A DNA stretch of 17,821 bases from an uncultured Oribacterium sp. (GCA_902485915.1 CABTMH010000009.1:1-17821); one strand, 5' to 3'; counted from the first letter of the stretch, positions 1 through 7,807 are shown. Translations and numbers: made by a program. Notes: generated from the letters alone by a model not told the origin.

Positions 1-19
1 ACGTGTGCTCTTCCGATCT
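1..19. other. Sequencing adapter remnant (Illumina TruSeq-type 3' end)
   Basis: The first 19 bases read acgtgtgctcttccgatct, which is the 3' end of the common Illumina TruSeq index-side adapter as I know it. It sits at the very end of the window and is followed directly by genomic-looking sequence. This is almost certainly untrimmed adapter left at a contig end, not biology. Upstream context of the first gene is therefore missing, and anything that relies on these bases should be discarded. Confidence 0.93.
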
Positions 20-51
20 GGACATCGATGGGGTCGATGAGAGGAGGAAGG

Positions 52-1314
52 ATGAACTTTAAACGTTTTGCAGCCATGGTGCTCAGCGTCGTGATGATGT
101 GCGGGGCGATCGCGTGGATCGGTGATACAGAGGCATATGCGGCGAGCGTCGTGGGCCGCGGCGTGAAGCGGACAGCCGCTCCAGCGACGGGGGATGTCTC
201 CGGCGCAGGCAGCGGCGAGCTCCGCGGTGTGTGGTTTTCCTACCTCGACTGGCAGAACATGCCGACGGATGAGGCGGGTTTCAAGGCCGCGGCGGATCAG
301 GTGATGTCCGACATCCAGAAGAACGGCATGAATGCGATTTTCTGCCATGTGCACAGCCACTCGGATGCGTACTATCCGTCCGCCGTACTTCCGACATCGA
401 AGTTTCTCCCTGGCAACGGCCGCTTCGACGCACTACAGTACATGATCGACAGCGCGCACCGGCACGGCCTCAGCTTCCATGCGTGGTTCAACCCGTACCG
501 CGTGACGGGCTACCAGATGAAGTGGTCGGATGTGCCGGCGGGCTCCATCGTGAAGCAGTGGTATGCGTCCGGCAGCCGGAACGTGCTGCTCTTCGACGGT
601 AACTACTACCTGAATCCGGCGCAGCCGGCGGTGCGCGATCTCGTCGTCTCCTCGATCCGCGAAGTGCTCACGAAGTATGCGATCGATGGCGTGCAGTTCG
701 ACGACTACTTCTACCCGGATCTCGGAAAGGATGCCGCGACGAACTTCGACTACCCGGAGTACCAGCTCTACAGCGGGAACGCGTCGATCACGGAGTGGCG
801 GAAGGCCAATGTCTCGGCCCTTATCGCAGCCGTGTACCAGACGGTGCATGCGGTCAGTCCAGCGGCAGTGTTCGGCGTGAGCCCGGTGGCACAGCTCAAG
901 TATCTGCGAAGTGAGAAGAGCTACTTCGTAGACATCGACACATGGATGAGTAACACGGGCTACCTCGACTACGTGCTCCCGCAGATCTACTTCGATTTCG
1001 AGCAGAAGACCGGCAGCGGTGCGGCGTCGGAAGCCGCGTATGCGACCTGCCTCAGCAGCTGGCTGCAGCTTCAGCAGAAAACCGGCGGGAAGGTGAAGCT
1101 CTACATCGGCCTCGCACTCTACAAGTGCGGCACCTCTGCCTGGGACGGTAACGCGAAGCCGGAGTGGCTCCGCCGCAGTGACATCCTCCTTCGGGAGGTA
1201 CAGCTCGCACGGCAGAGCGGCCAGGTGAGCGGCTTCGGCATCTATGCGTACCAGAACTTCGATGATGCTGCAGCACAGGCGGAGCTTGCCAACCTGCGGA
1301 CCGCGTTCAGCTGA
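52..1314 (+). CDS. Secreted glycoside hydrolase-like protein, GHL10 (DUF187) family
   Basis: The product is a 420-residue exported protein with a TIM-barrel-type GHL10/DUF187 domain, a family thought to act on cell-wall or other polysaccharides; its substrate is unknown. An N-terminal signal peptide (basic MNFKR, a hydrophobic stretch, then AYA before AS at about residue 33) is followed by the domain from about residue 55. Family-like motifs are GELRGVWFSYLDW (from about residue 55), HAWFNPYR (H143) and DGVQFDDYFYP (D212 to P222); D217 and D218 are candidate active-site acids. I chose the ATG at 52 because gaggaggaagg (41-51) abuts it as a Shine-Dalgarno and the signal peptide begins there; the in-frame ATG at 28 lacks a site and would put RGGR ahead of the signal. 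The spacing from that site to the ATG is short. It is followed by a long hairpin. Specificity cannot be told from sequence. Confidence 0.88.
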   Translation: MNFKRFAAMVLSVVMMCGAIAWIGDTEAYAASVVGRGVKRTAAPATGDVSGAGSGELRGVWFSYLDWQNMPTDEAGFKAAADQVMSDIQKNGMNAIFCHVHSHSDAYYPSAVLPTSKFLPGNGRFDALQYMIDSAHRHGLSFHAWFNPYRVTGYQMKWSDVPAGSIVKQWYASGSRNVLLFDGNYYLNPAQPAVRDLVVSSIREVLTKYAIDGVQFDDYFYPDLGKDAATNFDYPEYQLYSGNASITEWRKANVSALIAAVYQTVHAVSPAAVFGVSPVAQLKYLRSEKSYFVDIDTWMSNTGYLDYVLPQIYFDFEQKTGSGAASEAAYATCLSSWLQLQQKTGGKVKLYIGLALYKCGTSAWDGNAKPEWLRRSDILLREVQLARQSGQVSGFGIYAYQNFDDAAAQAELANLRTAFS

Positions 1315-1321
1315 GACGATG

Positions 1322-1392
1322 CAGGCAGGGGGCCGGAGTGGGCGGCAACGGAGGCACAGAATTCCGTTGCCGCCCACTCCGGCCCCTGCCTG
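1322..1392. repeat. Long near-perfect inverted repeat (about 30-bp stem)
   Basis: Left arm 1322-1352 and right arm 1363-1392 are reverse complements over 30 positions, with a single bulged G in the left arm (five Gs against four) and a loop of about 10 nt. The hairpin starts 7 bases after the stop codon of the first gene. No T-run follows either arm on its outer side, so it is not a classical intrinsic terminator, although it could end transcripts or protect mRNA 3' ends. The right-arm block ccggcccctgcctgaa (1379-1394) recurs with one extra C at 14807-14823. Confidence 0.85.
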
Positions 1393-1444
1393 AACCGGAC
1401 ACGATGGAACATTAACGATCATATGGAAGGGGGGAAACGTCCGC

Positions 1445-3532
1445 ATGATGACCTGGACCGAGTTCACCAGTCGATTTCCGATACAGTTAAATCAGCAGCA
1501 GGAGAGCGCCGTACAGTCCGTCGAGGGCCCGGTGCTCCTTCTCGCGGTGCCGGGCTCCGGTAAAACGACCGTGCTCGTGACGCGGCTCGGCTATATGATT
1601 TTCTGTAAGGGCATCGCACCGGAGCGGATCCTGACGGTGACCTATACGGTGGCGGCGACGAAGGATATGGCGGAGCGTTTCGCGAGCTGCTTCGGAGCGG
1701 AGATGGCCGAACGCCTCGAGTTCCGCACCATCAACGGCATCTGTGCGCGTGTGATCCAGTACTGCAGCTGGAAGAGCGGCCGCACCGCGTTTTCACTGCT
1801 CACCGATGAAAAGCGCATCGCCGCGATGCTCGCCGGCATCTACCAGCGCATCGAGCACAGCTATCCGACGGAGAGTGATCTGCAGAATGTCCGTACACTC
1901 ATCACCTTCATCAAGAACCGTATGCTGGGGGAGGAGGAGATCCGGGCACTCGAAAAGGATGCGGAGATCCAGCTTCTTCGGATCTATAAGGCGTATAATG
2001 CTGAGCTCCGGGAGCACCAGCTCATGGATTACGACGACCAGATGGTCTATGCCTATACCATGCTGCAGCGCTTCCCGTGGCTGCGCGAGCATTTCCAGCA
2101 GCAGTACCCGTACATCTGTGTTGATGAGGCCCAGGACACCTCGAAGATCCAGCACGCCATCATCGCCCTCCTCGCGTCCAGGACCGAAAATCTCTTCATG
2201 GTCGGCGACGAGGATCAGAGCATCTACGGCTTCCGCGCGGCCTATCCCGACGCGCTTCTCACGTTCGAACAGCATCATCCCGGTGCCCGGGTCCTCCTGA
2301 TGGAAGAGAATTTCCGTTCGGATGCCAGCATCGTCCGCGCCGCTGATCGCTTCATCCAGAAGAACACCCTGCGCCACGAAAAGCACATGCAGCCCGCCCG
2401 ACCGAAGCAGCGCGAGATCCGGGAAATCCCGCTCGCGAATCGGAAGGCTCAGTACAGCTATCTCCTGAAGGTGGCGGAGGACTGTACGGCCGCGTATGCA
2501 GCAGAGCTGCAGGCATCAGATCAGAAACGACGGGCGGCCGTAGCCGGCGAAGTGCAGGAGAGCGCGGATGGAGGCCCGACGGTCGACGCGCTTCACGCGG
2601 ACAGGCGCAGAACCTCGTCTCCGATCGCGGTCCTCTACCGGGACCACGAGTGTGCGCTCCCACTGATCGACCTCCTCGAACGAAACGGCGTGCCATATAA
2701 GATGCGGAACGCCGACATTGGCTTCTTCACGAACCGTGTCGTGCTCGACATCTGCAACATCATCCGACTCGCCGAGAACCCGCTGAACACGGAGCTTTTC
2801 ATGCAGCTCTACTACAAGCTCGGCACCTATCTCCGCAAGCAGGATGCGCAGAGCATCGCAGACATCAGTCAGCTCGAGGGCCTCTCCGTCTGGGACGTGG
2901 CGCTCAAACACGGCGGGCTCAATGCTTATACCAAGGGAAAGGTCCGCGCCATCCAGACCCACATGCGGAACATGCTGAAGGAGAGCGCCGGCCGCGCGGT
3001 TCATCGTATCGTCGAGTACATGGGCTATCGGGCGTATATGGAGCGAAGCGAGATCAAGGACACGAAGCTCGATATCCTCCGCATCCTCGCCGATCAGGAG
3101 GACAGCCCGCGCCATCTCGTCGACCGCCTCGAGGAGCTCCGGCAGCTCCTGAAGGAGAAGTCATCGGAGCGGGACTGCCCGTTCATCCTCTCGACCATCC
3201 ATGCCAGCAAGGGCCTCGAGTATGACAGCGTGTATCTCCTCGACGTCATCGACGGCGTCCTCCCGGCGCAGGTCCCGAAGGATCTGAAAAAGGCCGAAAA
3301 GGCGGAGCTCGGAGCCTACGAAGAAGAGCGGCGCCTCTTCTATGTCGGGATCACCCGCGCGAAGAACCAGCTGTACGTCTTCACGATGAAGACGCAGCAC
3401 TCTGCCTTCTGCGATGAGCTTTTCCAGCGGACGCCGAAGAAGAGCAGCGTGAAACCGGCCCCGACGTACAGTGGCACCGCACCCAGCAGCTGGAGCGGAT
3501 ACATCAGCATCACCGGTCGGAACCGGCGCTGA
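1445..3532 (+). CDS. UvrD/PcrA-type superfamily 1A ATP-dependent DNA helicase
   Basis: The product is a 695-residue SF1A helicase expected to move 3'-5' on DNA in repair or recombination. Visible motifs in order: Q motif LNQQQESAV (15-23); Walker A AVPGSGKTT (34-42); Walker B VDEAQD (226-231); motif III GDEDQSIYGFR (254-264); motif IV ENFRS; motif V TIHASKGLE (584-592); motif VI EERRLFYVGITRAK (627-640). All core residues look intact. A basic and acidic low-complexity stretch at about 355-395, between the 1A and 2A parts, looks like a lineage-specific insertion. The ATG at 1445 has ggaagggggg (1425-1434) 10 nt upstream; the ATG at 1448 is also possible. The C-terminus is short after motif VI. 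Family assignment is firm, but whether it is the cell's main PcrA/UvrD or a second paralogue cannot be decided, so no symbol is given. Confidence 0.92.
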   Translation: MMTWTEFTSRFPIQLNQQQESAVQSVEGPVLLLAVPGSGKTTVLVTRLGYMIFCKGIAPERILTVTYTVAATKDMAERFASCFGAEMAERLEFRTINGICARVIQYCSWKSGRTAFSLLTDEKRIAAMLAGIYQRIEHSYPTESDLQNVRTLITFIKNRMLGEEEIRALEKDAEIQLLRIYKAYNAELREHQLMDYDDQMVYAYTMLQRFPWLREHFQQQYPYICVDEAQDTSKIQHAIIALLASRTENLFMVGDEDQSIYGFRAAYPDALLTFEQHHPGARVLLMEENFRSDASIVRAADRFIQKNTLRHEKHMQPARPKQREIREIPLANRKAQYSYLLKVAEDCTAAYAAELQASDQKRRAAVAGEVQESADGGPTVDALHADRRRTSSPIAVLYRDHECALPLIDLLERNGVPYKMRNADIGFFTNRVVLDICNIIRLAENPLNTELFMQLYYKLGTYLRKQDAQSIADISQLEGLSVWDVALKHGGLNAYTKGKVRAIQTHMRNMLKESAGRAVHRIVEYMGYRAYMERSEIKDTKLDILRILADQEDSPRHLVDRLEELRQLLKEKSSERDCPFILSTIHASKGLEYDSVYLLDVIDGVLPAQVPKDLKKAEKAELGAYEEERRLFYVGITRAKNQLYVFTMKTQHSAFCDELFQRTPKKSSVKPAPTYSGTAPSSWSGYISITGRNRR

Positions 3533-3565
3533 GGCGCAGGCGTCGTTATGGTTCACACGTGTACG

Positions 3566-3603
3566 GATCAGGCAGGGAGCCAGTTGACGAGTGGCAGTAA
3601 CGC
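3566..3603. repeat. Dispersed intergenic element, copy B
   Basis: This stretch holds gatcaggc (3566-3573), ccagttgacgagtg (3580-3593) and cagtaacgc (3595-3603). The same three blocks occur in the same order and orientation at 14791-14849, where extra bases separate the first two. Short complementary arms enclose the core (atcag 3567-3571 with ctgat 3605-3609). Both copies lie between a gene end and a housekeeping promoter, here metG. The function is unknown. It could be a structured RNA end, a protein site or an old repeat. Confidence 0.75.
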
Positions 3604-3611
3604 GCTGATTC

Positions 3612-3640
3612 TTGCATTTATGCCCCGGATAAATTATAGT
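3612..3640 (+). promoter_or_regulatory. Sigma-A-type promoter for metG
   Basis: The -35 TTGCAT (3612-3617) and -10 TATAGT (3635-3640) are separated by exactly 17 bp, in a locally AT-rich stretch just upstream of metG. Transcription would start near 3647, giving a leader of about 75 nt. That is too short for a T-box, and I see no T-box motif. Confidence 0.75.
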
Positions 3641-3722
3641 TAATAAGTTAATGCACCCACATACGGTGCGCAGATCTATACATCAGGCCGCCTTCCATTC
3701 GGGCGTCCGGAAAGCGAGTATT

Positions 3723-5813
3723 ATGGAAAAGAAACCTTACTACATCACCACGGCGATCGCCTATGCATCCGGCAAGCCGCATATCGGAAACACATATGAG
3801 ATCGTCCTGGCCGATGCCATCGCACGATACAAGAGATTTCAGGGCTACGACGTTCAGTTCCAGACCGGAACCGACGAGCATGGCCAGAAGATCGAAGAGA
3901 AGGCAAACGCTGCCGGTATGACCCCGCAGGCGTTCGTGGATAAGACAGCAGCCGACATTAAAACCATCTGGGACCTCATGAACACTTCCTATGATAAGTT
4001 TATCCGTACGACGGACGACTATCACGAGAAGCAGGTGCAGAAGATGTTCAAGAAGATGTACGACAAGGGTGACATCTACAAGTCCGAGTATGAGGGCTGG
4101 TACTGTACCCCATGTGAGTCCTTCTGGACTGATTCGCAGCTCGTGGACGGCAAGTGCCCGGACTGCGGACGTCCGGTACAGAAGGAGCGCGAGGAGGCGT
4201 ACTTCTTTAAGATGAGCAAATACGCGGATCGCCTCATGCAGTACTACGATGAGCATCCGGAGTTCATCCAGCCGGTATCCCGTAAGAACGAGATGGTCAA
4301 CAACTTCCTGAAGCCGGGTCTCCAGGATCTCTGCGTTTCCAGAACCACCTTCAAGTGGGGCATCCCGGTTGCCGAGGACCCGAAGCACGTCGTATATGTA
4401 TGGCTCGACGCGCTCACGAACTATATCACCGGTCTCGGCTATGATGTGGACGGAAACAGCGACCCGATGTTCGATAAGTTCTGGCCGGCGGATCTCCACC
4501 TTATCGGTAAGGATATCATCCGTTTCCATACCATTTACTGGCCGATCTTCCTGATGAGCCTCGACCTTCCGCTTCCGAAGAAGGTTTTCGGTCATCCATG
4601 GCTGCTGACCGCTGCCGGCAAGTCACAGGAGGGCATTAAGATGTCGAAGTCCCGTGGAAACGTGATTTATGCCGACGATCTCGCGAAGCTCTTCGGTGTC
4701 GATGCCGTCCGTTTCTTCGTCATCCATGAGATGCCATACGAGAACGATGGTGTCATCTCCTGGGAGCTCATGGTGGAGCGTTACAACTCCATGCTCGCAA
4801 ACATCCTCGGAAACCTCGTAAAGCGTACCATCTCGATGAGCAACAAGTATTTCGATGGTGTCGTAGAGGATAAGGGCGTAACCGGCCCGATGGACGAGGA
4901 TCTGAAGACCACCATCCTCCAGGCTGTAAAGACGGCCACAGACAAGATGGATCAGCTCCGTGTCGCTGACGCCCTGACCGCTGTGTTCGATATCTTCCGT
5001 CGCTCCAACAAGTACATCGATGAGACCGAGCCATGGGTACTTGCGAAGGATCCGGCACAGGCAGATCGCTTAAAGACTGTTATGTATAACCTCACCGAGG
5101 CGCTCAACATCGGCGCATCTCTCCTCGAGAGCTTCATGCCGGAGACCGCCGAGGCGATCCTTTCCGAGATTCACGCAGAGAAGCGTGCCCTCGAGGATAT
5201 GGATCGCTGGGGTCTTTACAAGTCCGGCACGAAGGTAACCGATGCACCGGCGACCCTCTTCGAGCGTAAGAAGGAAGAGGATGTCATGGTCGAGGTCGAG
5301 AAGATCGAGGCTGCACAGCGTGCACAGTACGAGGCGCAGCAGGCGAAGGATGCCGCCGCTTCTCTGGAGGCCAATGCAGGCGACCAGAAGGCAGATACCG
5401 ACGCAGAGGATGACGGTATGCCGGAGGAGATCCTCGAGAACGGCGACTGTGCACCGGATACGCACATCGCGACACCGGAAGCGAAGCCGGAAATCACCTT
5501 CGAGGACTTCGATAAGGTCGAGCTCCGCATCGGAAAGATCCTTCACGCAGAAGAGGTTCCGAAGTCGAAGAAGCTCCTGAAGCTCAGCGTGCAGGTCGGT
5601 GCCGAGACACGTACGATTCTCAGCGGTATCAAGAAATCCTATAAGCCGGAGGACCTCGTCGGTAAGCGCGTCATGATCGTCGCCAACCTCGCTCCGCGGA
5701 AGATCGCGGGCGAAGAGTCCCAGGGCATGATCGTAGCGGCAGAGGATGATGATGGAAACATCGCCCTTATGACCCCGATGGCGAAGATGCCGAGTGGCTG
5801 TCTCATCGGCTGA
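3723..5813 (+). CDS. metG: Methionine--tRNA ligase (MetRS) with C-terminal tRNA-binding domain
   Basis: The enzyme charges tRNA-Met with methionine in the cytoplasm. The 696-residue protein has the class I signature PHIGN (H20-N23), paired knuckle cysteines C128/C131 and C145/C148, a KMSKS loop (306-310) and, from about residue 591, a C-terminal EMAPII/tRBD-like domain (ITFEDFDKVELRIGKI) that dimerises the enzyme and binds tRNA. Between the anticodon-binding part and the tRBD lies an unusually acidic, Ala/Glu-rich linker of about 75 residues (about 515-590). I chose the ATG at 3723 (MEKKPYYITTAIAYASGKPH), the normal start of the family; an in-frame ATG at 3651 would add 24 non-homologous residues and lies at the predicted transcription start. 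ggaaagcgag about 4 nt upstream is a weak Shine-Dalgarno. Codons such as cgt and gta are commoner than in the helicase, as expected for a highly expressed gene. Confidence 0.97.
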   Translation: MEKKPYYITTAIAYASGKPHIGNTYEIVLADAIARYKRFQGYDVQFQTGTDEHGQKIEEKANAAGMTPQAFVDKTAADIKTIWDLMNTSYDKFIRTTDDYHEKQVQKMFKKMYDKGDIYKSEYEGWYCTPCESFWTDSQLVDGKCPDCGRPVQKEREEAYFFKMSKYADRLMQYYDEHPEFIQPVSRKNEMVNNFLKPGLQDLCVSRTTFKWGIPVAEDPKHVVYVWLDALTNYITGLGYDVDGNSDPMFDKFWPADLHLIGKDIIRFHTIYWPIFLMSLDLPLPKKVFGHPWLLTAAGKSQEGIKMSKSRGNVIYADDLAKLFGVDAVRFFVIHEMPYENDGVISWELMVERYNSMLANILGNLVKRTISMSNKYFDGVVEDKGVTGPMDEDLKTTILQAVKTATDKMDQLRVADALTAVFDIFRRSNKYIDETEPWVLAKDPAQADRLKTVMYNLTEALNIGASLLESFMPETAEAILSEIHAEKRALEDMDRWGLYKSGTKVTDAPATLFERKKEEDVMVEVEKIEAAQRAQYEAQQAKDAAASLEANAGDQKADTDAEDDGMPEEILENGDCAPDTHIATPEAKPEITFEDFDKVELRIGKILHAEEVPKSKKLLKLSVQVGAETRTILSGIKKSYKPEDLVGKRVMIVANLAPRKIAGEESQGMIVAAEDDDGNIALMTPMAKMPSGCLIG

Positions 5814-5825
5814 TCTATATGAATC

Positions 5826-5859
5826 ACGACCGGAGCGCAGGAAACTGTGTTCCGGTCGT
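5826..5859 (+). terminator. Hairpin after metG (weak terminator or processing signal)
   Basis: A 15-bp stem (arms 5826-5840 and 5845-5859, two G-U pairs) is closed by a GAAA tetraloop, 13 nt after the metG stop. The following bases, cgcttaaaatt, hold only a poor T-run, so termination may be partial and traX could be read through from metG. Confidence 0.6.
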
Positions 5860-5870
5860 CGCTTAAAATT

Positions 5871-6644
5871 ATGTCTACATATCAAAGTGTTTTAAAAAGC
5901 ACCCGAAAAGGAATCGGACTGTCCGGCGGCATCCTGAAGCTCTTCGCGACCCTCATGATGACCGCGTACAGCTTCGCGGTCGTCATCATCCGAAACGGCA
6001 AGCTTTACGGATACTCCGAGGAATACTATCAGATGGCGATCGCCACGGCGGAAGGGATGCGCTGGCTCCGGCTCTACGACATCCTTCATTTCTGCGGCTA
6101 TTTCTGCTTCCCGATCTTCGCCTTTCTCTGCGTCGAAGGCTTCATCCATACCTCCGACTTCTGGAAATATTTCGGACGTATGCTCGTGTTCGCGCTGCTG
6201 AGCGAGGCGCCGTTCGACCTCTGTATGTACAACGAGACCTATCATTTCGAGCTGCAGAACCCGATGCTCACACTCGCACTCGGGCTCCTCGTGATGTATG
6301 GCATGAAACAGAACCGAAAGCATGTCGATCGGAAGTGGCTCTGTGTCGTGGTCGGCTGTGCCGCCGCCTATATCGCACATCTCCAGTTCGGCGTGTTTGC
6401 GATCCTCGGCATGGCACTCATGTATAATTTCCATAAGGAGAAGACCCTGCAGATCGCAAGCGGTGTCCTGACCACCGCCGCCGGCTCCGTCAGTGCCCAC
6501 TTCCTGCCGGTTCTCTGCTTCCTGCCGATCTGGTTCTACAACGGCGAGCGTGGCCGCCTGCATCCGAAGTGGTTCTTCTACCTCTATTACCCGCTCCACC
6601 TCACCGCGTTCTACCTGATGATCTATATCGGCGCGCTGCTTTAG
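5871..6644 (+). CDS. TraX family integral membrane protein
   Basis: The product is a 257-residue polytopic membrane protein of the TraX family, named after the F-plasmid pilin N-acetylase; chromosomal Firmicute members have no assigned function. Recognisable stretches are GGILKLFATLMMTAYSF near the N-terminus, then YDILHFCGYFCFPIFAFLCV with EGFIHT, and LVFALLSEAPFDL, with hydrophobic segments continuing to the C-terminus. No conjugation genes are nearby, so a role in transfer is unlikely. The start is uncertain: the ATG at 5871 has no visible Shine-Dalgarno, while a GTG at 5847 has aggaaa just upstream but lies inside the metG hairpin. The stop codon TAG at 6642-6644 touches the next palindrome. 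Its position between metG and tatD is unusual. Confidence 0.8.
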   Translation: MSTYQSVLKSTRKGIGLSGGILKLFATLMMTAYSFAVVIIRNGKLYGYSEEYYQMAIATAEGMRWLRLYDILHFCGYFCFPIFAFLCVEGFIHTSDFWKYFGRMLVFALLSEAPFDLCMYNETYHFELQNPMLTLALGLLVMYGMKQNRKHVDRKWLCVVVGCAAAYIAHLQFGVFAILGMALMYNFHKEKTLQIASGVLTTAAGSVSAHFLPVLCFLPIWFYNGERGRLHPKWFFYLYYPLHLTAFYLMIYIGALL

Positions 6645-6680
6645 AAAAAATAAATGGGGTCTGACCCCATTTATTTTTTC
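6644..6680. terminator. Bidirectional intrinsic terminator-like palindrome after traX
   Basis: Arms 6644-6661 and 6663-6680 are perfectly complementary over 18 bp around a central T, giving A-runs on the left, a GC core (ggggtc/gacccc) and T-runs on the right. Its first base is the last base of the traX stop codon. The shape fits a Rho-independent terminator on either strand. It is also the left half of a larger palindromic element that ends at 6730. Confidence 0.8.
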
Positions 6681-6730
6681 TTACATGAATGTAAGGTTTT
6701 CGTAAGGGGATCAGACCCCATTAAATTTTT
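6645..6730. repeat. Compound palindromic element between traX and tatD
   Basis: The left unit (6645-6668, ending ggggtctgacccc) and the right unit (6706-6730, ggggatcagacccc then an AT tail) are inverted copies with small differences. Between them is a perfect 7-bp hairpin, cttacat/atgtaag (6680-6686 with 6689-6695). The right edge lies immediately before the tatD start codon at 6731. The paired, inverted layout resembles REP-pair or small non-autonomous (MITE-like) elements; I see no transposase and no clear target duplication. Assignment to a known family is inference. Confidence 0.65.
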
Positions 6731-7729
6731 ATGAAGAAAGCAAGTGAAATTTTTGACACCCATGCACATCTCTGCGATGCGGCCTTCGACGATGAGCGCG
6801 AGGCGATCATCGCGGATCTCGGCGCCCATGGCGTCGGTGCGTTTACAGAGATCGGATTCGATCTGCCGTCGAGCCGTGCGGCGCTTGCGCTCGCGGAGCG
6901 CTATCCGCAGGTCTACGCAGCGGTGGGTTTCCACCCGGATCACAGCGACCATTTACGTGAAGAGGATGTGGAGACACTTCGGCAGATGGTGGAAAACGAT
7001 CGGCAGCAGGCGGTCGAAGGCACATTCCAGGGCGAGAATAGACGAAATCTGGTGAATCCGGATGTGGATAAGTCGGTCGCCGTGGACACAGCTTCGGCTG
7101 TCGAGGTCACTCCGGCGGTGGAAAAGCGTACAGGGGCACGAAAGAAGATCGTGGCGATCGGCGAGATCGGCCTGGACTATCACTATACGCGGGAGGGCCT
7201 GATCCGCGCAGCGGCTGCGGCCGGGAAGGAACCGGATCCGGAGAGCCTCGCGACAGCCGATCCGGAGCCGGAGATCCAGAAGGCATGCTTCCGCCGGATG
7301 CTCCAGCTCGCACGTGAATCCGGGCTTCCGATCAATGTGCACTCGCGGGAGGCGGCGCAGGATACCTACGATCTCATCGTGGAGGAGCACGGTTATGAAA
7401 ATTCTGGCATCATCCACTGTTTCGGTTATCCGGTGGAGATGGCCGAGCGCTTCGTGAAGCTCGGGCTGTATGTCGGTGTCGGCGGTGTCGTGACCTTTAA
7501 GAACGCCCGGAAGCTGAAGGAAGTGGTGGCGCGCATCCCGCTCGAGCACATCGTCCTCGAGACGGACTGCCCGTACATGGCACCGGTACCGAAGCGCGGC
7601 ACCCGGAACGACCCGCGGAATCTTCCGTACGTCGTAGAGGAAATCGCAGCGCTTCGCCAGATGGATCCGGCAGAGGTCATCCGCATCACCACCGAAAACG
7701 CGAAGCGTGTGTATCGCATCGAAGAATAG
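6731..7729 (+). CDS. tatD: TatD family metal-dependent hydrolase/deoxyribonuclease, enlarged
   Basis: TatD proteins are cytoplasmic metal-dependent nucleases of the amidohydrolase fold. The metal ligands are present: DTHAH (H11, H13), GEIGLDYHY (E145), NVHSRE (H204), IIHCFGY (H229) and LETDCPYMAP (D279). At 332 residues it is longer than the usual 255-265. The excess is in two places: about 98-137, ahead of KKIVAIGEIG, and about 150-175, just after DYHY; both are polar and low in complexity. The fold and active site should be intact. The ATG at 6731 begins right after the palindromic element and has no Shine-Dalgarno within the normal distance, yet the family's N-terminus starts here, so translation may be inefficient, leaderless or re-initiated. 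No terminator is visible after the gene. Confidence 0.93.
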   Translation: MKKASEIFDTHAHLCDAAFDDEREAIIADLGAHGVGAFTEIGFDLPSSRAALALAERYPQVYAAVGFHPDHSDHLREEDVETLRQMVENDRQQAVEGTFQGENRRNLVNPDVDKSVAVDTASAVEVTPAVEKRTGARKKIVAIGEIGLDYHYTREGLIRAAAAAGKEPDPESLATADPEPEIQKACFRRMLQLARESGLPINVHSREAAQDTYDLIVEEHGYENSGIIHCFGYPVEMAERFVKLGLYVGVGGVVTFKNARKLKEVVARIPLEHIVLETDCPYMAPVPKRGTRNDPRNLPYVVEEIAALRQMDPAEVIRITTENAKRVYRIEE

Positions 7730-7765
7730 ATTTGATATCCAGGTAAACATAAATAAGTGACATGG

Positions 7766-7775
7766 TAAACCGGTT
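7766..7775. promoter_or_regulatory. Operator-like palindrome 1 upstream of the TRAP operon
   Basis: The sequence taaaccggtt contains the perfect 8-bp palindrome AACCGGTT (7768-7775). It lies in the AT-rich leader of the TRAP operon. The flanking gtaaac and gtttac (7765-7770 and 7778-7783) form a second, spaced inverted repeat. The centre is exactly 42 bp upstream of operator 2. Confidence 0.55.
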
Positions 7776-7807
7776 GTGTTTACTAAAATGCTGTGCAAAA
7801 TGCATAA

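Noticed and set aside
433..1467. Long open frame on the minus strand opposite the hydrolase gene
   Set aside because: It has no family motif, is rich in Arg/Val/Leu as expected from an antisense frame in GC-rich DNA, and overlaps a clear GHL10 gene.
3580..3593. Resemblance of ttgacgag in the dispersed element to a glmS ribozyme segment
   Set aside because: Only about eight bases match from memory; the rest of the ribozyme fold is missing and no glmS gene follows either copy.
3641..3722. T-box or other riboswitch upstream of metG
   Set aside because: The leader is only about 75 nt and shows neither the T-box consensus nor a terminator/antiterminator pair.
5871..6644. TraX as a sign of a conjugative element
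   Set aside because: No relaxase, coupling protein, secretion genes or integrase are present; TraX-family proteins are common on Firmicute chromosomes.
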